A stretch of DNA of 9,626 nucleotides, taken from Comamonadaceae bacterium. GTDB lineage: Bacteria > Pseudomonadota > Gammaproteobacteria > Burkholderiales > Burkholderiaceae_C. Below are positions 1 through 6,820 of the stretch, in pieces; position 1 is the stretch's first letter; each line of letters begins with the position of its first letter. The notes below the pieces were generated by a model. It worked only from the letters and a program-made list of their open reading frames with translations. It searched no databases and was not told the DNA's origin. The position numbers and the translations under genes are program-made. The stretch covers positions 1 to 9,626 of the forward strand of contig CANJXV010000081.1 in NCBI GenBank assembly GCA_947478935.1, read 5' to 3'.

Positions 1-23
1 ACCCCCGTTCTACGAGTTTTCCG

Positions 24-500
24 ATGGCCACTATTCCAATTACCAAACGCGGCGCCGAAATCCTGAAAGCCGAGCTGCACCGGCTCAAGACGGTGGACCG
101 TCCCGCCGTGATCGGCGCGATTTCTGAAGCCCGCGCGCAAGGCGATTTGAGTGAAAACGCGGAATACGATGCAGCCAAAGACCGCCAAGGTTTTATCGAG
201 GGCCGGATTCAAGAGGTCGAGGGCAAATTGTCGGTTGCCCAAGTGATCGACCCGGCTGCCCTGGACGCTGGCGGCCGCGTGGTGTTCGGAACCACGGTGG
301 ACCTGGAGGCGGAGGAGTCGGGCGAGCGGGTTACCTACCAAATCGTGGGGGAAGACGAGGCGGACCTGAAACTGGGCTTGGTCAATATCAGTTCACCAAT
401 CGCTCGCGCGCTTATTGGCAAGGAAGAGGGCGATACCGCCATTGTCATGGCCCCAGGTGGGCAAAAAGCCTATGAAATCGTGGCGGTACGCTACGTCTGA
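24..500 (+). CDS. greA: Transcription elongation factor GreA
   Basis: GreA binds the secondary channel of RNA polymerase and stimulates cleavage of backtracked RNA, rescuing stalled elongation complexes in the cytoplasm. The protein has 158 residues, the usual length. Residues 1-75 form the N-terminal coiled coil, whose tip carries GDLSENAEYD with the acidic pair D41 and E44 that coordinates the catalytic Mg2+. The rest is the FKBP-like C-terminal domain, including the conserved stretch around SSPIARALIGKEEGD near residue 122. The ATG at 24 gives the normal MATIPIT N-terminus; only a weak ACGAG (12-16) precedes it, so it may be translated from an upstream gene outside the window. In Burkholderiales greA often follows carB, which cannot be checked here. 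The family assignment is secure. Confidence 0.97.
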   Translation: MATIPITKRGAEILKAELHRLKTVDRPAVIGAISEARAQGDLSENAEYDAAKDRQGFIEGRIQEVEGKLSVAQVIDPAALDAGGRVVFGTTVDLEAEESGERVTYQIVGEDEADLKLGLVNISSPIARALIGKEEGDTAIVMAPGGQKAYEIVAVRYV

Positions 501-549
501 GGCACTCTCGCATCATCATCACAGGCTTCGGGGTTGCGCACTCCCCTTC

Positions 550-570
550 AAAAAGGGCGCTTAAGTGCCC
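550..570 (-). terminator. Intrinsic terminator of yhbY, overlapping its stop codon
   Basis: Read on the minus strand, GGGCAC-TTAA-GCGCCC forms a 6-bp stem (one position is a G-U wobble in RNA) with a four-base loop, followed at once by TTTTT (554-550). This is a classic intrinsic terminator. The yhbY stop codon TAA (563-561) sits in the loop, so the last codons of the gene are part of the terminator stem. On the plus strand there is no T-run, so it should act only on yhbY. Confidence 0.75.
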
Positions 571-1040
571 TGGCTGCGTTTTTTCAGGCTAATTTTAGGT
601 TTCGGCTTGGCCCGTTTGACATTGCCACCCGGCGTCAATCTTTGATTGCCCAGCACCCGCAGCGTCTTAACTTCAGGGCGCTGCCCGGCGCGTTTGCTGT
701 ATTTCAAGACCTTGAAATCGCGAGGCCCCGCTTTGCGGTCTTCATCGACTACTTTTTCCTTCTCCGGCACCGGCCGCCATAGCACCAACAGTTTGCCAAT
801 GTGTTGAATCGGCGCGGCGCTGAGTTCGTCGGCCAAGGTTTGGAACATGGCTTCGCGGGCGGTGCGGTCGTCCGAAAACACCCGTACTTTGATCAAGCCA
901 TGCGCATTGAGCGCGGCATCGGTTTCTTTTTTGACATTGGCGGTGAGGCCATCGCCGCCGACCATGACCACCGGGTCAAGGTGGTGGGCCAGGGCCCGCT
1001 GCGCTTTGCGCTCTGTAGGACTAAGTTGTAGAAGGGGCAT
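561..1040 (-). CDS. yhbY: CRM-domain RNA-binding protein YhbY (ribosome assembly factor)
   Basis: YhbY-family proteins bind precursors of the large ribosomal subunit; the CRM fold is also used by plant organelle splicing factors. Residues about 5-93 match the whole bacterial YhbY domain: LSPTERKAQRALAHHLDPVV, then the GxxG-type loop G28-G-D-G31 followed by LT, then LIKVRVF near residue 49 and IGKLLVLWRP at 81-90. E. coli YhbY is about 97 residues, but this protein has 159. The extra tail (about 94-159) is rich in Lys, Arg and Pro, consistent with added RNA contacts, and appears low in complexity. The gene is divergent from rlmE, another 50S maturation gene, with 18 bp between starts. No Shine-Dalgarno sequence precedes the ATG. 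Family assignment is firm; the role of the tail is inferred. Confidence 0.93.
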   Translation of the reverse strand: MPLLQLSPTERKAQRALAHHLDPVVMVGGDGLTANVKKETDAALNAHGLIKVRVFSDDRTAREAMFQTLADELSAAPIQHIGKLLVLWRPVPEKEKVVDEDRKAGPRDFKVLKYSKRAGQRPEVKTLRVLGNQRLTPGGNVKRAKPKPKISLKKRSQGT

Positions 1041-1058
1041 AGGGCTATTATCGGCGCA
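1041..1058. promoter_or_regulatory. 18-bp divergent start region between yhbY and rlmE
   Basis: This gap holds no ribosome binding site at usable spacing for either gene. Its centre is TATTAT (1046-1051) on the plus strand, which reads ATAATA on the minus strand, where GATAAT (1052-1047) can be drawn. Each matches the -10 consensus at 5 of 6 positions. Each lies 6-7 nt from the start codon on its own side, so transcription from it would begin at or next to the ATG. I found no good -35 hexamer at 16-18 bp for either direction, so promoter function is tentative. Confidence 0.35.
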
Positions 1059-1751
1059 ATGAAAAAGTCGTCCGTCTCTTCGCCTTCTGCGCTAGTTCCG
1101 GCCAAAGCGGCGCGCGGCGGCAAGGTCAACAAGGCCTGGCTGCACGACCATATCAACGACCCCTATGTGAAGCTGGCTGCCCGCGAAGGCTACCGAGCGC
1201 GGGCGGCCTACAAACTCAAAGAAATTGACGAAGTATTCGGCCTGGTCAAACCCGGCCAGGTGCTGGTGGACCTGGGTTGTACGCCCGGCGCCTGGAGCCA
1301 GTATTTGCGGCGCCGCTTGGCCCCGCAGGGCGCCGCAGCTGGTGCATTGGTCGGAAAAATCATTAGCCTGGACCTTTTACCCATGGACGCAATCGAAGGC
1401 GTGACCTTTATCCAAGGGGATTTTCGCGAAGCCGACACGCTGCAAAAGCTGGAGTCAGCGTTGGACGGCGCCCAAGCCGATCTCGTGGTCTCAGACATGG
1501 CGCCCAACCTGTCAGGTATCTCCTCAGCCGACGCGGCCCGGGTCGAGTACCTGGTGGAACTGGCCATTGAATTCGCCCAAAACCACATGAAAAAACAGGG
1601 AGCGCTGGTGGCCAAAGTGTTCCATGGCGGCAGCTATAACGCGGTAGTGGCGCGTTTTCGCGAGGCCTTCCAAACCGTCAAACCCTACAAGCCCAAGGCC
1701 TCCAGAGACCGCTCGTCCGAGACTTTTTTGGTTGGTATCGGCCTGCGTTAG
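1059..1751 (+). CDS. rlmE: 23S rRNA 2'-O-methyltransferase RlmE (FtsJ/RrmJ)
   Basis: RlmE methylates the 2'-O of U2552 (E. coli numbering) in the A-loop of 23S rRNA, using S-adenosylmethionine, late in 50S assembly. It is a heat-shock gene in E. coli. The Rossmann methyltransferase core has the SAM-binding motif VDLGCTPGAWSQ (70-81), LDLLPMD (104-110), QGDF (119-122) and SDMAPNLSG (145-153). The K-D-K-E catalytic tetrad can be placed at K52, D146, K186 and E221. The length of 230 is about 20 more than E. coli, mostly a basic Ser/Ala/Lys N-terminal extension (1-25) plus an Ala/Gly insert near 90-98. As in E. coli, it precedes ftsH. The ATG at 1059 lacks a Shine-Dalgarno sequence. An alternative start further in would remove only the non-conserved extension. 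Confidence 0.96.
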   Translation: MKKSSVSSPSALVPAKAARGGKVNKAWLHDHINDPYVKLAAREGYRARAAYKLKEIDEVFGLVKPGQVLVDLGCTPGAWSQYLRRRLAPQGAAAGALVGKIISLDLLPMDAIEGVTFIQGDFREADTLQKLESALDGAQADLVVSDMAPNLSGISSADAARVEYLVELAIEFAQNHMKKQGALVAKVFHGGSYNAVVARFREAFQTVKPYKPKASRDRSSETFLVGIGLR

Positions 1752-1829
1752 GCGCCGTTCGATGGCGGCAAACAGCCCATGGCCTTGTGCGATTTACGGC
1801 CACTACTCGCAAATACCGTGGAAATCCCG

Positions 1830-1857
1830 CTTGAAAAGCCTAAAATGAATCGCATGT
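1830..1857 (+). promoter_or_regulatory. Candidate sigma-32 heat-shock promoter of ftsH
   Basis: CTTGAAA (1830-1836) is an exact match to the sigma-32 -35 consensus. After 13 nt, TCGCATGT (1850-1857) matches the -10 consensus CCCCATNT at 5 of its 7 fixed positions. Predicted transcription start is near 1864, giving a leader of about 36 nt before the ftsH TTG. ftsH is a known sigma-32 target in E. coli, where FtsH in turn degrades sigma-32. A TAAAAT (1841-1846) between the two boxes could be a housekeeping -10, but no good -35 is spaced for it. Confidence 0.6.
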
Positions 1858-1899
1858 GACAAGGGTATTTCCCGGCTCACGCTTTAACTGGAGCTTCGC

Positions 1900-3825
1900 T
1901 TGAACAATCAGTGGTTTTCCAAAATTGCAGTCTGGCTTGTAATAGGCTTGGTACTTTTTACCGTCTTCAAGCAATTTGACTCGCACAGCGGCAGCGGCGC
2001 CGTGACCCTCGGCTATTCCGATTTTCTGGAAGAGGTGCGTAACAAGCACATCAAGAGCGCCGTGATTCAGGAAGGCCAAGGCGGCACGACCGAGATCGTC
2101 GCGGTCACCGCAGATGAGCGTCGTGTCAGAACGACGGCTACCTACCTAGACCGTGGCCTGGTGGGCGACCTGATCGCCAATGGCGTCAAGTTTGACGTCA
2201 AACCCCGCGAAGAGGGTTCCTTGCTCATGACCTTGCTGGTCAGCTGGGGTCCCATGCTGTTGTTGATCGGCGTCTGGATTTATTTCATGCGCCAAATGCA
2301 AGGCGGCGGCAAAGGCGGCGCGTTCAGTTTCGGTAAAAGCAAAGCCCGATTACTCGATGAAAACACCAATACCGTAACGTTTGCCGACGTGGCCGGTTGC
2401 GACGAAGCCAAAGAAGAAGTCAAAGAGGTGGTGGACTTCCTCAAAGACCCCAGCAAATTCCAAAAACTCGGTGGCCGTATTCCGCGCGGTCTGTTGCTTG
2501 TGGGCCCTCCGGGTACCGGTAAAACCCTGCTGGCAAAGTCGATTGCCGGCGAAGCCAAAGTGCCTTTTTTCAGTATCTCTGGCTCGGACTTTGTGGAAAT
2601 GTTTGTCGGTGTGGGCGCCTCTCGCGTGCGCGACATGTTTGACAATGCCAAGAAAAACGCGCCTTGCATTATTTTTATTGACGAGATTGACGCCGTAGGC
2701 CGCCAGCGTGGCGCCGGCCTAGGTGGTGGCAATGATGAGCGTGAACAGACGCTTAATCAGATGTTGGTGGAGATGGATGGTTTCGAGACCAATGTCGGCG
2801 TCATCGTGGTGGCAGCGACCAACCGGCCCGACATTTTGGACGCCGCCTTGTTGCGCCCCGGCCGTTTTGACCGGCAGGTCTATGTCACGCTGCCTGATAT
2901 TCGGGGGCGCGAACAAATTTTGAATGTGCACATGCGCAAAGTGCCGCTTGGCCAAGACGTAAACGCCGGCATCATCGCCCGTGGTACGCCGGGTATGTCA
3001 GGCGCAGATTTAGCGAATTTGTGTAACGAAGCCGCCTTGATGGCCGCGCGTCGCAATGCCCGTTTGGTGGACATGGAAGACTTCGAAAAGGCCAAGGACA
3101 AAATCCTGATGGGCCCTGAGCGCAAGAGCATGGTCATGCCCGAAGGCGAGCGTAAGAACACGGCTTACCATGAATCCGGCCATGCGCTGATCGGCAAGTT
3201 ATTGCCCAAATGTGATCCGGTGCACAAAGTGACCATCATCCCGCGTGGCCGCGCTTTGGGTGTCACCATGAGCCTACCGGCGCAGGATCGCTACTCCTAC
3301 GACAGCGAATACATGCTCAACCAAATCAGCATGCTGTTTGGGGGACGTATCGCCGAAGAAGTGTTCATGAATCAGATGACCACGGGGGCCAGTAATGACT
3401 TTGAACGCGCCACGTCTATTGCCCGCGATATGGTGATGCGTTATGGAATGACCGATGCACTGGGCCCCATGGTGTATGCGGAGAACGAAGGCGAAGTGTT
3501 TCTGGGCCGCTCGGTGACCAAGACCACCAATATGAGCGAGCAAACGATGCAAAAAGTGGATGCCGAAGTGCGCCGCATCATCGACCAGCAGTACCAGTTG
3601 GCTCGGGAACTGATTGAGGGCAATAAAGACAAGATGCACGCCATGGCCAAGGCCTTGCTGGAGTGGGAAACCATTGACAGCGACCAACTTGACGACATCA
3701 TTGCTGGTAAGAGCCCGCGTCCACCCAAGGATTGGACGCCTCCGAGCACTACGCCTGGGCCTAGCGATGGCGGTGGCAATGCAGCCCCTGCGGCAACGCC
3801 CGATCCTGCACCCACGGCAGCTTGA
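1900..3825 (+). CDS. ftsH: ATP-dependent zinc metalloprotease FtsH
   Basis: FtsH is a hexameric inner-membrane AAA+ protease that extracts and degrades membrane proteins and short-lived regulators such as sigma-32 and LpxC. The 641 residues match the normal length. TM1 is about 9-23, the periplasmic domain about 24-106, and TM2 about 108-130. The AAA module has Walker A GPPGTGKT (202-209), Walker B IIFIDEID (257-264) and the second region of homology ending in RPGRFDR (319-325). The zinc site is HESGH (424-428) with D500 in GASND as third ligand. The last 35 residues are a Pro/Ala-rich tail. The start is TTG, chosen because TGGAG (1889-1893) lies 6 nt upstream and the N-terminus MNNQWFSKIAVWL is typical. 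The gene is preceded by a sigma-32-type promoter. Confidence 0.98.
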   Translation: MNNQWFSKIAVWLVIGLVLFTVFKQFDSHSGSGAVTLGYSDFLEEVRNKHIKSAVIQEGQGGTTEIVAVTADERRVRTTATYLDRGLVGDLIANGVKFDVKPREEGSLLMTLLVSWGPMLLLIGVWIYFMRQMQGGGKGGAFSFGKSKARLLDENTNTVTFADVAGCDEAKEEVKEVVDFLKDPSKFQKLGGRIPRGLLLVGPPGTGKTLLAKSIAGEAKVPFFSISGSDFVEMFVGVGASRVRDMFDNAKKNAPCIIFIDEIDAVGRQRGAGLGGGNDEREQTLNQMLVEMDGFETNVGVIVVAATNRPDILDAALLRPGRFDRQVYVTLPDIRGREQILNVHMRKVPLGQDVNAGIIARGTPGMSGADLANLCNEAALMAARRNARLVDMEDFEKAKDKILMGPERKSMVMPEGERKNTAYHESGHALIGKLLPKCDPVHKVTIIPRGRALGVTMSLPAQDRYSYDSEYMLNQISMLFGGRIAEEVFMNQMTTGASNDFERATSIARDMVMRYGMTDALGPMVYAENEGEVFLGRSVTKTTNMSEQTMQKVDAEVRRIIDQQYQLARELIEGNKDKMHAMAKALLEWETIDSDQLDDIIAGKSPRPPKDWTPPSTTPGPSDGGGNAAPAATPDPAPTAA

Positions 3826-3849
3826 GCGCACTAGCACTGAGCTAGTGGT

Positions 3850-3872
3850 AAACGGGGCTTTGGGCCCCGTTT
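3850..3872 (+). terminator. GC-rich hairpin between ftsH and folP
   Basis: A perfect 9-bp inverted repeat, AAACGGGGC and GCCCCGTTT, with loop TTTGG, lies 24 nt after the ftsH stop. The stem is very stable, but only TTT and then CTACGTTTT follow, so termination may be partial. It could reduce read-through from the heat-inducible ftsH transcript into folP and glmM, or protect the ftsH mRNA 3' end. Confidence 0.6.
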
Positions 3873-3917
3873 CTACGTTTTAAGCCGCTTTTATTGAACC
3901 TATCGGCAATCTCCCGA

Positions 3918-4775
3918 ATGACCATTTGGCAAACCAGCCGTTTTGACATTGATCTGTCGCAAGCCCGCATCATGGGGATTGTGAACGTCACGCCGGACTC
4001 GTTTTCTGATGGCGGTTTGCATGCGACAAGTAGCGCCGCGATGCGCCATTGCGAGCAATTGCTAGCGCAAGGCGCTGACATTCTGGACATTGGCGGTGAA
4101 TCAACCCGTCCGGGCGCACAGCCGCTGTCCGAAGCGGATGAGCTTGCCCGCATCCTGCCGGTTGTGCGCCATGCCCTAACCCTGGGCGTACCGGTGTCAG
4201 TCGATACCTACAAGCCTGCGGTGATGCAAGCGGTATTAGACCTTGGCGTGGATATCGTTAACGATGTGTGGGCGCTTCGCTGGACGGCCCCTGGCTCTGC
4301 ACGCAATGGCTTGGATGTGGTGGCTGGCCATGGTCGTTGCGGTGTGTGCCTGATGCATATGCATGGCGATCCGCAGACTATGCAGTTGTCGCCCATGGAA
4401 GGTGATGTACTGGCTCCTGTGATCGAGTTTTTGGGTCAGCGAGGGCGGCTGCTTTTGGCGCGCGGGGTGCTAGCGGCGCGCATTTGCATTGACCCCGGCA
4501 TCGGATTTGGCAAAACCGTGCACCAAAATTTCAGCTTGCTGGCGCGCCAGTCCGAGCTATTTGCGCTGGGCTTTTCGGTGCTGGCGGGCTGGTCGCGCAA
4601 ATCATCACTGGGCGCAGTGACTGGCGCTGCCGCACCCGACCGGGTGGTGGCCAGTGCCGCTGCGGCGCTGCTGGCGGTGCACAATGGAGCGCGCATTGTT
4701 CGCGTACATGATGTGCTGGCGACGGCACAGGTCTTGAAGGTGCTTGGTGCGACGCAGGCGGCTGCCAAGGTCTAG
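3918..4775 (+). CDS. folP: Dihydropteroate synthase
   Basis: FolP condenses 7,8-dihydropterin pyrophosphate with p-aminobenzoate to give dihydropteroate in folate synthesis; it is the sulfonamide target. The 285-residue TIM barrel has all the loop motifs: NVTPDSFSDGG (23-33), GGESTRPG (59-66), SVDTYKP (94-100) with N115 in VNDVWALR, MHMHGDPQTMQ (146-156), IDPGIGFGKT (191-200), SRKSSLG (226-232) and RVHD (262-265). I chose ATG 3918, which places the first conserved strand as in E. coli FolP. A TTG at 3894 would add eight residues (MNLSAISR); neither start has a convincing Shine-Dalgarno sequence. The order ftsH-folP-glmM is conserved across many gamma- and betaproteobacteria. The gap to glmM is 41 nt, suggesting co-transcription. 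Confidence 0.96.
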   Translation: MTIWQTSRFDIDLSQARIMGIVNVTPDSFSDGGLHATSSAAMRHCEQLLAQGADILDIGGESTRPGAQPLSEADELARILPVVRHALTLGVPVSVDTYKPAVMQAVLDLGVDIVNDVWALRWTAPGSARNGLDVVAGHGRCGVCLMHMHGDPQTMQLSPMEGDVLAPVIEFLGQRGRLLLARGVLAARICIDPGIGFGKTVHQNFSLLARQSELFALGFSVLAGWSRKSSLGAVTGAAAPDRVVASAAAALLAVHNGARIVRVHDVLATAQVLKVLGATQAAAKV

Positions 4776-4816
4776 CTGCTCTAGTTTCTGCAAAATTCAT
4801 TAAGAAAAATTAAACC

Positions 4817-6145
4817 ATGACACGCCAATATTTTGGAACCGATGGCATTCGCGGTACGGTAGGTCAAGCACCGATTACGCCGGACTTCATGCTGCGTTTG
4901 GCCCATGCAGTTGGGCGCGTACTCAAGCGTAGCGAAGCGCGCCCCACGGTATTGATTGGAAAAGACACCCGCATCTCGGGCTATATGCTGGAAAGTGCCC
5001 TGGAAAGCGGGTTTAACTCCGCCGGCGTGGACGTGGTGCTGCTAGGTCCTTTGCCCACCCCGGCCGTGGCCTATCTGACGCGTGCGCAGCGCGCGTCCTT
5101 GGGCGTGGTAATTAGTGCCAGCCACAACCCTTTTGAAGACAACGGCATCAAGTTTTTCAGCGCCCAAGGCAGCAAGCTGCCCGATGCCTGGGAAAAAGCA
5201 GTCGAAGAGGCCTTGGGTCAGCCACCGGTGTGGGAGGTATCGGCCCATTTGGGCAAAGCCAAACGGCTGGACGATGCGGCGGGCCGTTATATCGAGTTTT
5301 GTAAGAGCACGTTTGCATCCGACCTCACGCTTAAGGGCATGAAAATCGTCGTCGACGCGGCGCACGGCGCGGCCTACCAGATCGCGCCTAAAGTGTTTCA
5401 CGAATTGGGTGCCGAAGTCATCGCCATCGGCTGTGCGCCTGATGGTTTGAATATCAACAAAGACGTGGGCGCCACCCACCCCCAGACCTTGGTGGCTGCG
5501 GTTAAGCAGCATGGCGCACATTTTGGTGTCGCACTCGATGGGGACGCCGATCGCTTGCAAATCGTCGATGCGCAAGGGCGCTTGTACAACGGCGACGAGT
5601 TGCTTTACTTAATGGCCGATGAGCGCCTTGCGCGTGGCGAATTGCTGGGCGGTGTGGTCGGCACCTTGATGACGAATATGGCGGTGGAATTGGCCTTAAA
5701 GGCCCGTGGCTTGGAATTCGTGCGTGCAAAGGTGGGCGACCGCTATGTTCTCGAAGAAATGCAAGCTCGCGCTTGGGTCTTGGGTGGCGAGGGCTCGGGG
5801 CATTTGTTAGCCCTGGATAAGCACACCACGGGCGATGGACTGGTTTCGGCTTTGCAAACCTTGCAAGCCTGTGTGCGTTCTGGCAAGACCATAGCGCAGT
5901 TGTTGGAGGGCGTAGTGCTATTCCCCCAAACATTGGTCAATGTGCGCCTTGCGCCCGGCGCGGACTGGAAGTCCAACAAGGCCATGCAGCAAGCGATTAC
6001 CCAAGTGCAAGCGCAATTGGCCGATCAGGGACGCGTACTGATACGTGCCAGCGGCACCGAGCCTGTGGTTCGCGTGATGGTGGAGGCGCGCGATGCCTCA
6101 GTGGCCCAAGCCAGCGCGCAGCGTATTGCGCAAACATTGCAATGA
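4817..6145 (+). CDS. glmM: Phosphoglucosamine mutase GlmM
   Basis: GlmM interconverts glucosamine-6-phosphate and glucosamine-1-phosphate, feeding UDP-GlcNAc synthesis for peptidoglycan and lipopolysaccharide. The 442 residues match the family length. Four motifs follow in order: the phosphoserine loop ISASHNPFEDNG with S102 as the active phosphoserine, the Mg2+-binding DGDADR (241-246), the sugar-binding GEGSGH (324-329; many homologues have GEQSGH) and the phosphate-binding RASGTEP (410-416). The N-terminus MTRQYFGTDGIRGTVG supports the ATG at 4817. No strong Shine-Dalgarno sequence is present; the leader is A-rich (AAGAAAAATTAAACC). The stop codon overlaps the next gene's start (ATGA), indicating translational coupling. 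Confidence 0.97.
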   Translation: MTRQYFGTDGIRGTVGQAPITPDFMLRLAHAVGRVLKRSEARPTVLIGKDTRISGYMLESALESGFNSAGVDVVLLGPLPTPAVAYLTRAQRASLGVVISASHNPFEDNGIKFFSAQGSKLPDAWEKAVEEALGQPPVWEVSAHLGKAKRLDDAAGRYIEFCKSTFASDLTLKGMKIVVDAAHGAAYQIAPKVFHELGAEVIAIGCAPDGLNINKDVGATHPQTLVAAVKQHGAHFGVALDGDADRLQIVDAQGRLYNGDELLYLMADERLARGELLGGVVGTLMTNMAVELALKARGLEFVRAKVGDRYVLEEMQARAWVLGGEGSGHLLALDKHTTGDGLVSALQTLQACVRSGKTIAQLLEGVVLFPQTLVNVRLAPGADWKSNKAMQQAITQVQAQLADQGRVLIRASGTEPVVRVMVEARDASVAQASAQRIAQTLQ

Positions 6146-6660
6146 CTGCGCCCAAGCACCCGATACGTATTTGCCGCGTGGACTACGCGGACCCGGTGCA
6201 TACAAGCGCCTTGGTGGCCTTGCTCGATGCCTATGCGCATGACCCCATGGGTGGTGGCGCGGGCTTGAGCGACTATGCCAAAACCCATGTGATAGTGGGT
6301 TTAGCATCACGTTCGCATGCTTTTAGCGTGCTGGCGTTTGCGCAGGATGCGGCCCAGACGCCGGTGGGCCTGGTCAATTGCATAGAAGGTTTTTCTACCT
6401 TTGCAGCCAAGCCTTTGGTCAATATCCATGATGTGATCGTTTTGCCGGATTGGCGCGGGCAAGGGGTGGCAGGCGCCATGTTGGAGGCCGTGATTCAAAT
6501 AGCGCGTGATCGCGGCGCTTGCAAACTGACTTTAGAAGTGCTTTCAGGTAACCAAAAGGCCTTGCGTGCCTACGCCAAGCTGGGCTTTGATGCCTACCAA
6601 CTTGACCCCGAGGCGGGGACTGCGCAGTTTTTGCAAAAGTGGTTAGACGCGCATGGCTAG
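6142..6660 (+). CDS. GNAT-family N-acetyltransferase
   Basis: This is a 172-residue cytoplasmic GNAT-fold acetyltransferase of unknown substrate. Motif A is visible as VIVLPDWRGQGVAGAML (98-114), whose R-x-x-G-x-x-G-type loop (R105-GQGVAG) binds the acetyl-CoA pyrophosphate. Motif B is NQKALRAYAKLGF (137-149). The N-terminal third, which normally shapes the substrate pocket, has a Gly-rich turn DPMGGGAG (34-41). The start overlaps the glmM stop by 4 nt (ATGA), so the two genes are very likely one operon. A transcriptional link does not show that it acts on amino sugars. The gene is followed by a strong terminator. Family assignment is firm and the specific function is unknown. Confidence 0.9.
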   Translation: MTAPKHPIRICRVDYADPVHTSALVALLDAYAHDPMGGGAGLSDYAKTHVIVGLASRSHAFSVLAFAQDAAQTPVGLVNCIEGFSTFAAKPLVNIHDVIVLPDWRGQGVAGAMLEAVIQIARDRGACKLTLEVLSGNQKALRAYAKLGFDAYQLDPEAGTAQFLQKWLDAHG

Positions 6661-6702
6661 GCTGATGCCTTAAGCCCTTGCATTCATCTCGACGTAGCCG
6701 CC

Positions 6703-6736
6703 AAGAAAATGGCCACCCGAAGGTGGCCTTTTTCTT
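6703..6736. terminator. Bidirectional intrinsic terminator between the GNAT gene and the porin gene
   Basis: The core stem GGCCACC / GGTGGCC (6711-6717 and 6722-6728) has the tetraloop CGAA. It is flanked by AAGAAAA on the left and TTTTCTT on the right, which extend the pairing past one T-T mismatch. There is a T-rich tail on each strand. It ends the glmM-GNAT transcript on the plus strand, 50 nt after the stop, and the porin transcript on the minus strand, about 85 nt after its stop. Confidence 0.9.
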
Positions 6737-6820
6737 CCGAAACCACAGGTCAAATTCTCAATACATGTGCAACTCGCTTAGAGGCGCATCGCGGCATCAA
6801 AAATCGGACACTACACATGC

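Noticed and set aside
530..546. GGGG...CCCC stem after greA as a terminator
   Set aside because: It has only four pairs, a nine-base loop and no T-run on the plus strand.
2280..3837. Several long minus-strand ORFs inside ftsH, and similar ones inside rlmE, glmM and folP
   Set aside because: They are antisense shadows of strongly conserved coding frames, with no motifs, ribosome binding sites or sensible composition.
3894..3917. TTG at 3894 as the folP start
   Set aside because: It would add eight residues outside the conserved FolP fold, with no ribosome binding site. ATG 3918 aligns with known N-termini, although it too lacks a clear site, so this is a preference.
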